Shown: positions 1 to 6,626 of the stretch, piece after piece | Layout of the letters: the number at the start of each line of letters is the position of its first letter | Position numbering within the stretch: position 1 is the first letter of the stretch | Assembly (NCBI GenBank): GCA_001314905.1 | Contig: LJZT01000024.1 | Span: 1 to 46,174, forward strand | Direction: 5' to 3' | DNA length: 46,174 nucleotides | Source of the DNA: Phormidium sp. OSCR | GTDB lineage: Bacteria; Cyanobacteriota; Cyanobacteriia; Cyanobacteriales; Geitlerinemataceae | Program-made: the position numbers and the translations under genes | The notes under the pieces: model-generated | What the model was told of the DNA's origin: nothing | The model's database searches: none | The model's input: only the letters and a program-made list of their open reading frames with translations

Positions 1-255
1 GATAAGCACAAATCCTGTATTCTTTTTTGTGGGTTGCCATTCATCTCACCGCCAAATCAAAGATTATGGCGGGAGCCTTCTTGCAACATTGAGGTAACTT
101 GTACAGTCTTCGGTAATTTGATAAACTAATGTCATCTTAGGCAAAAGACTCTTGGACTGAGAAGGCCAGTTAACAAAACATAATATATAGAAGCCGATAA
201 ACTCAGGAACGGTAGCCACGAAGGCTCTATTGGAGAACTATCGAGAAATAAAATG
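1..255. other. Left-edge noncoding or gene-remnant stretch
   Basis: No gene can be supported here. Two plus-strand frames are open from the left edge (one to about 96, one to about 129), so the last codons of a gene starting outside the window are possible. The short translations match no family I recognise. Base composition is AT-richer than the neighbouring genes, which fits intergenic DNA. Confidence 0.3.
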
Positions 256-293
256 TAAAAATACTGAGTCCTAGTCCTAGCTCAGTATTTTTA
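256..293. terminator. Perfect 13-bp stem-loop, bidirectional terminator
   Basis: The arms TAAAAATACTGAG (256-268) and CTCAGTATTTTTA (281-293) are exactly complementary around a 12-nt loop made of a doubled TCCTAG. The A-run on one side and T-run on the other allow termination in both directions. It lies just past the stop of the minus-strand ketopantoate-reductase gene at 324 and would also stop plus-strand transcripts coming from the left edge. Confidence 0.75.
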
Positions 294-323
294 CAGGATA
301 GTCCCGTGAGCCTAAGGTGATCG

Positions 324-1286
324 CTAACGCCGATTATAGCGGTCTAACACGGTCAACTGATGATACAAGAATGCCATTTGCGGCAAACTTGCCCCAGCGG
401 CAGTTCCCCGACGTAGGGGAGTCCCGAGAATTGCCTCAATTTCTAGGGGTCGTTGGCCCTCAAAATCTAACTTCATACTCGTCAAATAGGGAGGCATCTT
501 TTCGGTGGTGTGTAACATCTCCTCGACAAACGATCGCGGAATCTCTCGTCCACAAGCCATCGCCCCCGCCACCACTTCAGCCATTAACGACTCCACCGCT
601 TGACGACTGTTCGGATCTGCAATGAGGCGATCGGTTTTAGCATCTAACACCACCGATAAGCCGTTAAAAGGAATGTTCCAAACCAGTTTTTTCCAACGGG
701 CCAGCAGCAAATCCGCGTGAAATTGCATGGGAATTTCAGCCCGCCCAAAATCCTGGGCGATCGCCCACATCCGGTCCGTCACCCCTTGCGGCGTATAATC
801 AGGGTGATAGTCTCCGAGGGCGATCGCCCCATAATCGAGATGACGAATCTGGCCTGGGCCAACCTTATTCGAACAAATAAAACACAATCCCCCGAGAACG
901 CGATCGCCCCCCACCCACTCAGCCACCTCATCCTCAACTCCTAACCCATTCTGCAACACCAACACCACCCCATTGGGCTTCAACAGAGGCGGCAACAACT
1001 CCCCCAAAACCTTGTTCTGAGTGGTTTTCAGAGCTAAAATCACCACATCACAAGCAGGCATCTCCGCCACATCCCGATAGGCTTGAACCTCCCCTAGCTG
1101 AAAATTCCCCTCGGGAGATTCCACCGTCAACCCCTGCTGACGAATCACCTCATAATCACTGCGGGTGAGGAAATGCACCTCCACCCCGGCTTGTTGTAGT
1201 TTCGCACCATAATAGCCGCCAATAGCACCAGTTCCGACAATGGCGTAGCGACGGGACTTCGAAGCAGATAGAGGAAACGATGCCAT
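324..1286 (-). CDS. panE: 2-dehydropantoate 2-reductase family protein
   Basis: This 320-aa protein belongs to the ketopantoate reductase family, which reduces 2-dehydropantoate to pantoate with NADPH in the cytosolic pantothenate/CoA pathway. A Rossmann motif GTGAIGGYYGAKL lies near residues 18-30. Next come the family blocks ALKTTQ (about 86-91) and LQNGLGVEDEV (about 111-121), and a helical C-terminal domain with the WKKLVWNIPFNGLSVV block containing the expected lysine and asparagine. Length is normal for the family. Many bacteria carry several paralogues of this family, so the precise substrate is inferred. A terminator follows at 256-293, and an unrelated secreted protein gene lies 19 nt upstream in the same orientation, so the two may be co-transcribed. 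Confidence 0.8.
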   Translation of the reverse strand: MASFPLSASKSRRYAIVGTGAIGGYYGAKLQQAGVEVHFLTRSDYEVIRQQGLTVESPEGNFQLGEVQAYRDVAEMPACDVVILALKTTQNKVLGELLPPLLKPNGVVLVLQNGLGVEDEVAEWVGGDRVLGGLCFICSNKVGPGQIRHLDYGAIALGDYHPDYTPQGVTDRMWAIAQDFGRAEIPMQFHADLLLARWKKLVWNIPFNGLSVVLDAKTDRLIADPNSRQAVESLMAEVVAGAMACGREIPRSFVEEMLHTTEKMPPYLTSMKLDFEGQRPLEIEAILGTPLRRGTAAGASLPQMAFLYHQLTVLDRYNRR

Positions 1287-1305
1287 AACTCAGTTCAATT
1301 GCAGT

Positions 1306-1899
1306 CTATTGAAAGCCTTGTTGCCACACTCCAATATAAACGTGGGTGTCACTTTCCCAAAAGATGACTCCCTCCATCGCCGCCAATTGGAAGCGGTACT
1401 CTGAGATGTCCCCTTCCCAGACACGGTAAAATCCCACCTCGATCGCCTCATTGAGTTGACAGCCCAACATACTGTTCAACGTAGACAGCACCAGTGACAC
1501 GTCTAACCCATGGTGAAATGAGGCCTCCGTCTGTTGCAAAATATTGGACTTATCATCAAACAAAAATCCTAAACTCACCTGATTGGGAATTAGATAATAC
1601 ACCAGGGCCGTACTATTGCCCCAATAGCCTCGTTGTACAGCCGCCGGGGTTCCAATCATGCGTTCAACCTGGGGTTTAGACGTTCCCGGTTGAAACCCTG
1701 GTAACCCGAAGCCACTCGGTTCCTCCTCACAGTGCCGTTGTTGAGGGACAACCTCGGGAATCCGCTCCCCTGGGGACTCCGTTGCCCTCCTAGCCCCGAA
1801 CTCCCTCGACTCTTGGGCCATCCCAGCCGGGGCCATCAGTAGCCCCATGGCGATCGCCCAACCCATAACACCCCAATGATACTGATCGTTTGCCCGCAT
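1306..1899 (-). CDS. Conserved cyanobacterial exported protein, unknown function
   Basis: This 197-aa protein begins with a probable signal peptide: a hydrophobic stretch around residues 11-28 ending in APAGMAQ. The start could be the first Met or the internal Met at about residue 12. After a low-complexity linker comes a compact domain with the motif FQPGTSKPQVERMIGTP, then GYWGNSTALVYYLIP, and the ending GVIFWESDTHVYIGVW. The layout of a beta/alpha repeat starting 'PGTSKxxVxxxIGxP' is reminiscent of small SmpA/BamE-like lipid-facing modules. That resemblance is only an inference, and no function is assigned. It sits 19 nt upstream of the ketopantoate-reductase gene on the same strand. Confidence 0.7.
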   Translation of the reverse strand: MRANDQYHWGVMGWAIAMGLLMAPAGMAQESREFGARRATESPGERIPEVVPQQRHCEEEPSGFGLPGFQPGTSKPQVERMIGTPAAVQRGYWGNSTALVYYLIPNQVSLGFLFDDKSNILQQTEASFHHGLDVSLVLSTLNSMLGCQLNEAIEVGFYRVWEGDISEYRFQLAAMEGVIFWESDTHVYIGVWQQGFQ

Positions 1900-2012
1900 A
1901 ACCCCTGGAGTTTGGCTTAATTTAAGAGATTCTCAAATCCATCGCGTTGCCCGGTTAGAGAAACGGTGATTTACCTGATTTTAATCCCTTTAATTCCCAT
2001 TTATTAGCTTGA

Positions 2013-2046
2013 TGTGACAGGATTTGTCTGCTTAACAACTGTCACA
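2013..2046. promoter_or_regulatory. TGTGACA/TGTCACA inverted repeat
   Basis: The heptamers TGTGACA (2013-2019) and TGTCACA (2040-2046) form a perfect inverted repeat separated by 20 nt, in the divergent gap between two genes. The half-sites resemble CRP-type TGTGA/TCACA halves, but the spacing is far wider than the usual 6 nt, so a CRP call is not justified. It could equally form a weak hairpin. Confidence 0.3.
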
Positions 2047-2106
2047 AATTTAGAGTCAATTTAGCTAAATCGTCTTCCCGGTTTCGCTTTTTTGTCTGCA
2101 AAATAC

Positions 2107-2135
2107 TTGACAAAAACACAAGTTTGTGATAAAAG
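2107..2135 (+). promoter_or_regulatory. Sigma70-type promoter with embedded palindrome
   Basis: TTGACA (2107-2112), a 17-nt spacer and TAAAAG (2130-2135) make a good -35/-10 pair for the plus-strand gene starting at 2189. The spacer carries the palindrome CACAAGTTTGTG (2117-2128), placed where a repressor would block RNA polymerase. Confidence 0.55.
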
Positions 2136-2188
2136 AATTGAGCAACATCAATCGTCCCAACGCCGTCTGACGCAACCCTCGCCGCCAC

Positions 2189-2776
2189 GTGTCTTCCCCA
2201 ACCCTAAACTATCTGATTATCGATGACCTTGAACAGCCTCCAGAGCAACGGGTGGGAACCTTAGTGCGCCTGTCTGGACGGCGGGATAGTCCCAAAACCC
2301 GTCAAGGGGCGATCGAACTCGTGCGAAAATTATGGGAAGAGGATTTACTTCCCGCCGATCGCTTTGCCAACGGAATTCATCAAGACTCAATTATGGCCGT
2401 CTCCGAACCCACCGATACCCAAACCCTCCTTCCCGTCGAACGCGGTGCCCAGGAACTCTGTCAACTCCTGAATCTGCAAGTCACCCATCAACAAACCTGT
2501 CAAGAAGCACGTCCCCTGGTGAGCCTCGTACAAGCCGTACTCGACAACGAGCGATCGCTCACCCCCGAGGAACTCGAACTGGCCAGCGATCGCAAAACCG
2601 GCAAACTCCTCCAAAAAGTCGCCAGTAGCCACGCCGAACTCAGCCGCTTCCGAGATTCCATGAGCGGCGATGCACAACTAATCCTAGAAATCATCCGTGC
2701 CGACACGCCGGGAGATGTCGCGATCGAATCCCCCGAAAGCGTCACCAACGGCGTCAGCAAAGCTAGCAAGGCTTAA
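2189..2776 (+). CDS. Unknown 195-aa soluble protein
   Basis: I do not recognise this family. The frame opens with GTG at 2189, and the promoter-like sequence at 2107-2135 sits a normal distance upstream. No signal peptide or membrane segment is visible, so the product is probably cytosolic. It is acidic and mostly helical, with an early ..LIIDDLEQPPEQRVG.. segment and helices around residues 40-55, 82-100 and 105-165. The last 20 residues are Ser/Ala/Lys-rich and probably disordered. Codon usage and HIP1 sites (GCGATCGC-like) match the neighbours, so it looks native. It is convergent with gatA, 17 nt apart. The early IIDD resembles receiver or Rossmann strand ends, but nothing else supports either fold. 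Confidence 0.6.
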   Translation: MSSPTLNYLIIDDLEQPPEQRVGTLVRLSGRRDSPKTRQGAIELVRKLWEEDLLPADRFANGIHQDSIMAVSEPTDTQTLLPVERGAQELCQLLNLQVTHQQTCQEARPLVSLVQAVLDNERSLTPEELELASDRKTGKLLQKVASSHAELSRFRDSMSGDAQLILEIIRADTPGDVAIESPESVTNGVSKASKA

Positions 2777-2793
2777 CCCCCCAGCCGAACCCC

Positions 2794-4257
2794 CTAAACC
2801 GAGAGTTTGGGGCTACGAGTATGCCACAGCGTCGCCTGTTCATAAGCATTAGCAATCTCTAACAGTCGTTCCTCCTGAAGCACATTGCCAATCATTTGCA
2901 TCCCAATCGGCAACCCTTGACTATCAAAACCACAGGGAAGACTCAACGCCGGTAATCCCGCCAAATTCACCGGAATCGTCATCAAATCCGACAGATACAT
3001 ACTCAGTGGATCATCGGTTTTTTCCCCCGCCTTAAAGGCCGTCGTTGGCGAGGTGGGGGTAATTAATACATCCGCTTGCGCAAAAGCCTTCTGGAAATCC
3101 TGACAAATCAACGTCCGTACCTTCTGGGCTTTGAGATAATAGGCATCATAATAGCCCGCCGAGAGAGCATACGTCCCAATCACAATCCGGCGTTTAACTT
3201 CCGGACCAAACCCTTGAGCGCGAGTCTTCTCATACATCTCCAGGAGATTATCGGCTTCCTCTACCCGTAAGCCATACTTGACTCCGTCATAACGAGCCAA
3301 ATTAGCCGAGGCCTCCGAGGGAGCAATGATGTAGTAGGTGGGTAGGCCATAACTAAAGGTGGGACAAGAAATCACCGAAATCTCCGTTCCCAACTCTTGC
3401 AAGACCTCCACGGCGGTTTTAACGGCCGTTTCTACTTCAGGATCGAGGCCCTTGCCAAAGGTTTCTTGAATAATTCCTACCCGTAACCGTCCTTTCGGTT
3501 TGAGGTTGGGCTTCACGGCCCGGGAGTAATGGGGAATCTCGACTTTGAGACTGGTAGAATCGCGGGGATCATAGCCGGCGATCGCCTCCAACAAGGTCGC
3601 CGCATCCTCGACGGTGCGCCCAAACGGACCAATCTGATCCAACGACGAGGCGTAGGCCACCAAACCATAGCGCGAGACTAAACCATAGGTGGGTTTCATC
3701 CCCACCACCCCACAAAACGAAGCCGGCTGGCGAATCGAGCCACCGGTATCCGAGCCTAACGCCACCACCGCTTCATCGGCCGCCACAGCCGCCGCCGAGC
3801 CACCGGACGAGCCACCGGGAACCCGGGCCGTATCCCAAGGATTGGCCGTCACCTGATAGGCGGAGTTCTCCGTCGAACTCCCCATAGCAAACTCATCTAA
3901 ATTGGTTTTACCCAGCAAAACCGCCCCCGCCGCCTCTAATTTCTCAATGACGGTGGCATTGTAAGGGGGGATATAGTTTTCTAAAATCCGAGAGCCGCAA
4001 GTGGTGGGAACCCCACGCATACAGAGATTATCCTTAATGGCGATGGGAATCCCCTCAAGCAGTCCAATGGACTCCCCCGCTGCAATTTTGGCATCCACTC
4101 GCCGCGCCCGGGCGATCGCCGCTTCAGCCGTCACGTGGAGAAAGCTGTGAAGTTGCGGTTCCAACGCTTCAATGCGATCGAGGGTTTCCTGGGTCATTTC
4201 AACCGCCGATCGCTCTTTATTGATCAATTCTCGGTGCAACTCACGAATGGATGCCAT
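2794..4257 (-). CDS. gatA: Asp-tRNA(Asn)/Glu-tRNA(Gln) amidotransferase subunit A
   Basis: GatA is the amidase subunit of the GatCAB complex. It hydrolyses glutamine and supplies ammonia to convert mischarged Glu-tRNA(Gln) (and Asp-tRNA(Asn)) to the correct aminoacyl-tRNA. The 487-aa length is normal. The Ser-cisSer-Lys catalytic set is present: Lys in PIAIKDNLC (about 74), the amidase signature [13 protein letters not shown] (about 148-160) and [12 protein letters not shown] (about 168-179). The C-terminal part has PTSPTTAF and the conserved [15 protein letters not shown] block. It lies 90 nt downstream of the ferredoxin gene on the same strand. gatB and gatC are not in the window, which is usual for cyanobacteria, where the three genes are scattered. 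Confidence 0.96.
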   Translation of the reverse strand: MASIRELHRELINKERSAVEMTQETLDRIEALEPQLHSFLHVTAEAAIARARRVDAKIAAGESIGLLEGIPIAIKDNLCMRGVPTTCGSRILENYIPPYNATVIEKLEAAGAVLLGKTNLDEFAMGSSTENSAYQVTANPWDTARVPGGSSGGSAAAVAADEAVVALGSDTGGSIRQPASFCGVVGMKPTYGLVSRYGLVAYASSLDQIGPFGRTVEDAATLLEAIAGYDPRDSTSLKVEIPHYSRAVKPNLKPKGRLRVGIIQETFGKGLDPEVETAVKTAVEVLQELGTEISVISCPTFSYGLPTYYIIAPSEASANLARYDGVKYGLRVEEADNLLEMYEKTRAQGFGPEVKRRIVIGTYALSAGYYDAYYLKAQKVRTLICQDFQKAFAQADVLITPTSPTTAFKAGEKTDDPLSMYLSDLMTIPVNLAGLPALSLPCGFDSQGLPIGMQMIGNVLQEERLLEIANAYEQATLWHTRSPKLSV

Positions 4258-4319
4258 GCACGAACCTCTACCTTAGCGTGGACTTAAAAAACAAAAGTGA
4301 TACCAGTGTACTTTAACTC

Positions 4320-4350
4320 AGGGGCTGTCCCCTAGCCACTATAGCGGCTA
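4320..4350 (-). terminator. Tandem small hairpins after the ferredoxin gene
   Basis: AGGGG/CCCCT (4320-4324 and 4329-4333) and TAGCC/GGCTA (4333-4337 and 4346-4350) form two adjacent small stem-loops overlapping the ferredoxin stop region on the minus strand. No long T-run follows, so efficiency is doubtful. They may only attenuate read-through into gatA. Confidence 0.35.
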
Positions 4351-4716
4351 ATCTTCATCGAGGGGCAAGCCCATGCGAACTTTCCCCTTGCCGAAATAGC
4401 GACCAAACTGAAGTTCATACACTTCATCTTCATCCTGGGTCTCGACCTCGATATCCGAACGAGGATAACTTACACATAGCAGAGCATAGCCTTTTTTCTG
4501 GAGGGCCGGCGACAGGCCCATGGCTTCAGGTTGGTACAAGTCTCCCGAAATTACCCGCACGGCACAAGTCGTACAAGCCCCGTTACGACAGGAGAAGGGC
4601 AACTCTACCCCCTGGTTTTCCGCCGATTGCAGAATATAGCGATCTTCAGGAACTGTGACGGTGTAGTCTTTACCGTTTTGGCGATCGTGAATGCGAATTT
4701 GATGGGTACGAGTCAT
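4348..4716 (-). CDS. 2Fe-2S ferredoxin with FdC2-like C-terminal extension
   Basis: This 122-aa plant-type [2Fe-2S] ferredoxin is an electron carrier in the cytosol or stroma-side compartment. Cluster ligands are seen in FSCRNGACTTCAV (CxxxxCxxC, about residues 42-50) and a fourth Cys in YALLCVSYPRSD (about 81). It is longer than PetF (97-99 aa). The end EDEVYELQFGRYFGKGK resembles the C-terminally extended ferredoxins called FdC2 in plants more than photosynthetic Fd1, but this assignment is from memory and tentative. The tnpB element ends about 30 nt upstream of the start codon, so the original promoter may have been displaced. gatA follows 90 nt downstream on the same strand. Confidence 0.88.
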   Translation of the reverse strand: MTRTHQIRIHDRQNGKDYTVTVPEDRYILQSAENQGVELPFSCRNGACTTCAVRVISGDLYQPEAMGLSPALQKKGYALLCVSYPRSDIEVETQDEDEVYELQFGRYFGKGKVRMGLPLDED

Positions 4717-4758
4717 AGAAGAGGATAAATAGAGAGGATCATCCGTTGATGAAGCTCA

Positions 4759-4784
4759 CCCCACCTGCCTTGGGCGAGGTGGGG
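4759..4784 (-). repeat. Right-end hairpin / possible reRNA scaffold
   Basis: CCCCACCT (4759-4766) pairs with AGGTGGGG (4777-4784), with a small inner GCC/GGC stem in the loop. It lies immediately past the tnpB stop, where the right-end-derived (omega) RNA of TnpB systems normally folds. The guide portion would then be the flank running into the ferredoxin leader. Confidence 0.65.
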
Positions 4785-4793
4785 GTGTCGGTG

Positions 4794-6164
4794 CTAACCT
4801 GAGACTGCATGAGTCCACAGGTCACACAAACAAGCCCAGCTTCTAGGCGAACGCCGAGAACATTGGCTCGAACGTCCCTCACTGTCCTTTCGGCGAGTGA
4901 GCTGAAGAATCCCTCGGGCAGCAATATTGAGCGCCCCATTGAGGTCTGCATTGTACCGCTTGCCCGAAGAAAATTTAGCCAGCGCATAGTTCTTAGAGTC
5001 CCGCCGCACCACTCCACTGCCGTCATAAGCCAGCTTTGAGGTATAAGCAGCCACGACATCAATCACCTGACCGCCCATCTCTTGCCACTTCATCTCGGTT
5101 AAGTCTCGAATCATACCTTTAAGCCATCCATGAAAGCGTTGGCGCAGGTTAGACCGTTTTCGTCCTCCCTTAGCCTTCCATCCTTTCAGGTTCTCAAAGA
5201 TAATGGCATCGGCGTTAAATTGTCGGGCAATCTGCACGATATGCTTCGAGACAATCTGCCCAATTTGGCGGTTGATGTTGCGACACTTGCGATAGGTATG
5301 GGAGCAGAAGCCTTTTTGGAGACGTCCACCGTTCCCCATTGTCTTACTTGCTCGTTTCGATACCGATTTCAGTCGCTTATCTCGACAATCTATGTCTCTC
5401 CCCGGATGAATAAATTCACGGTGGATTACAGTGCCGTCAAAATTCACGACTGCAACAGTCGCGGTGGTGTTGATACCCAGGTCAACACTCACCACATTGC
5501 CATCTCCCTCTCGTTGGGGGGGATGGCACTCAAAGGGAACCGATAGGTGACAAGTCCTCTTCTCCTCATTAAAAATCAGGGAAGGCGACAGTAGCTTGTT
5601 GCTGTCTACGGTGTGCCGTTCTCGTCGGCCTGTAATTTGAACGGTTGTCCAAACCCAATCGGTTCCGTTAAAGACCTTGATTTCGATGTGGTGGTCTCCA
5701 TGCAGCTTATAGCATTGACCTTTATACAGGGTCGGATAACAGCCGCTGTTGGGGTTGAGGCCTGGAGGCTTGGCATCCCGACGCTGACGAGTTCCCGATT
5801 GCCATTCCTGATACCGGGTCATGTAACTGCTGACTTGGCCAGCGGCGAAGACGATGGCGGCTCTTCGGTAGTAGCTGGGGAACTTGTAAAAGGTCTGGTC
5901 AAATGGCTGATATTTTGGCTGGGGGTTCTTCGCGGTTTGGTGAATGAGTTTCTCGACGGCTAGAACCCGTTTTTGGCTCGATAACGTTCCCAGAGATGAC
6001 CAATGGGTTAAGAGAATTCCCATCAAATGCCGACAGACACGACGGTAGACCTTAACCGTTTGGCTCAGCAGAACTCGCTGCTTGGCTGTTGGGTTAAGAT
6101 TCCATTTGTCTGTACGGATGATTGAGGTGGGTTTCTGGGTTGCCATAACGGTATGATACCCCAA
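4794..6164 (-). CDS. tnpB: TnpB RNA-guided nuclease-like protein
   Basis: This is a TnpB/OrfB protein of IS200/IS605 elements, a family shown to include RNA-guided DNA nucleases related to Cas12. The RuvC catalytic triad is visible: D228 in SVDLGINTTATV, E324 in IIFENLKG and D407 in RYNADLNGALNIAARG. The start is either 6164 or, more in line with relatives, the Met at 6146 (MATQKPTS). The 456-aa frame is intact. Between E324 and D407 the usual two Cys pairs of the zinc ribbon are absent; the segment reads TSKLAYDGSGVVRRDS. Cysteines do occur in the short tail (ACLCDLW). The last 35 codons are rich in Arg/Ser, and another minus-strand frame is open there, so a tail frameshift cannot be wholly excluded. 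Confidence 0.88.
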   Translation of the reverse strand: MGYHTVMATQKPTSIIRTDKWNLNPTAKQRVLLSQTVKVYRRVCRHLMGILLTHWSSLGTLSSQKRVLAVEKLIHQTAKNPQPKYQPFDQTFYKFPSYYRRAAIVFAAGQVSSYMTRYQEWQSGTRQRRDAKPPGLNPNSGCYPTLYKGQCYKLHGDHHIEIKVFNGTDWVWTTVQITGRRERHTVDSNKLLSPSLIFNEEKRTCHLSVPFECHPPQREGDGNVVSVDLGINTTATVAVVNFDGTVIHREFIHPGRDIDCRDKRLKSVSKRASKTMGNGGRLQKGFCSHTYRKCRNINRQIGQIVSKHIVQIARQFNADAIIFENLKGWKAKGGRKRSNLRQRFHGWLKGMIRDLTEMKWQEMGGQVIDVVAAYTSKLAYDGSGVVRRDSKNYALAKFSSGKRYNADLNGALNIAARGILQLTRRKDSEGRSSQCSRRSPRSWACLCDLWTHAVSG

Positions 6165-6195
6165 AGCTTTTCGGGTTAGCTCGGCGGCTCCTTGA

Positions 6196-6224
6196 CCCCC
6201 ACCTGCGAGGGCGCGAGGTGGGGG
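6196..6224 (-). repeat. Left-end hairpin of the tnpB element
   Basis: CCCCCACCT (6196-6204) pairs perfectly with AGGTGGGGG (6216-6224) around an 11-nt GC-rich loop. It repeats the stem of the hairpin at 4759-4784 in the same orientation and lies 32 nt upstream of the tnpB start, marking the 5' end of the element. Confidence 0.65.
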
Positions 6225-6407
6225 AGTGCGTCGCTATTTTTGTTCAATCTGAGCTTACGGCAAAGTAGGGGGACACTACAACTGCATCGCTAGGCGCTCA
6301 TAGGCGTTCAACTGACCCTATTGGGGCTTAGACCTTGCTGGCCGGGGCTGTTTAGGGGCGATCGCCAAACTCTCCCCCAAATTTTCTGCCAAAACTCTGC
6401 CAAGGGC

Positions 6408-6436
6408 TTGGCGATCGCCAAAATCTCTGTTAAGAT
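6408..6436 (+). promoter_or_regulatory. Candidate promoter of tRNA-Ser
   Basis: TTGGCG (6408-6413), 17 nt, TAAGAT (6431-6436) stand about 40 nt upstream of the tRNA 5' end. The -35 box overlaps a HIP1 site, so its match may be partly coincidental. Confidence 0.45.
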
Positions 6437-6474
6437 GGGAAAGCTCTGACTGAAAAACTCAATACAGTCTCTGA

Positions 6475-6561
6475 GGAGAGGTGGCCGAGCGGTTTAAGGC
6501 GCAGCACTGGAAATGCTGTTTAGGGGCAACTCTAACGAGGGTTCGAATCCCTCCCTCTCCG
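6475..6561 (+). tRNA. tRNA-Ser (anticodon GGA)
   Basis: The 87-nt class II tRNA has a 7-bp acceptor stem (GGAGAGG, 6475-6481, with CCTCTCC, 6554-6560) and discriminator G at 6561. The anticodon stem CAGCA/TGCTG holds loop CTGGAAA with GGA at 6509-6511. The long variable arm expected for serine and a T-arm GAGGG-TTCGAAT-CCCTC are present. No CCA is encoded. It reads UCC/UCU codons. Confidence 0.97.
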
Positions 6562-6566
6562 TTCCC

Positions 6567-6602
6567 AAAGAAAAGACGCACCAAACGGTGCGTCTTTTCT
6601 TT
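6567..6602. terminator. Strong bidirectional terminator between tRNA-Ser and permease
   Basis: AAAGAAAAGACGCACC and GGTGCGTCTTTTCTTT form a 16-bp perfect stem around AAAC. It can end the plus-strand tRNA transcript through the T-rich 3' arm, and the minus-strand permease transcript whose stop is at 6627. Confidence 0.9.
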
Positions 6603-6626
6603 GTTTCTGGCGGTTCGACAAACGCT

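Larger units (their letters stand above)
4746..6240 (-). mobile_element. Lone tnpB element (IS200/IS605 group, IS1341-like)
   Basis: A tnpB gene is bracketed by two related hairpins with the same stem and orientation. One is at 4759-4784 (CCCCACCT/AGGTGGGG) on the tnpB 3' side; the other is at 6196-6224 (CCCCCACCT/AGGTGGGGG) on its 5' side. Subterminal hairpins in the same orientation, without inverted-repeat ends, are typical of IS200/IS605 elements mobilised as single strands. The right end probably stops near 4746, where the minus strand reads ...CTTCATCAA before the flank. The left end is only approximate (about 6225-6245). No Y1 transposase tnpA is present, so movement would need TnpA in trans. 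Confidence 0.75.

Noticed and set aside
317-625. 102-codon plus-strand open frame antisense to the ketopantoate-reductase gene
   Set aside because: It lies inside a gene with clear family motifs and has no recognisable protein pattern.
4739-5062. Alternative minus-strand frame across the tnpB 3' end
   Set aside because: It contains a CVTCG motif that might suggest a frameshifted tail, but the main frame keeps the RuvC motif and a tail (EGRSS...LCDLW) resembling other TnpBs, so the gene is taken as intact.
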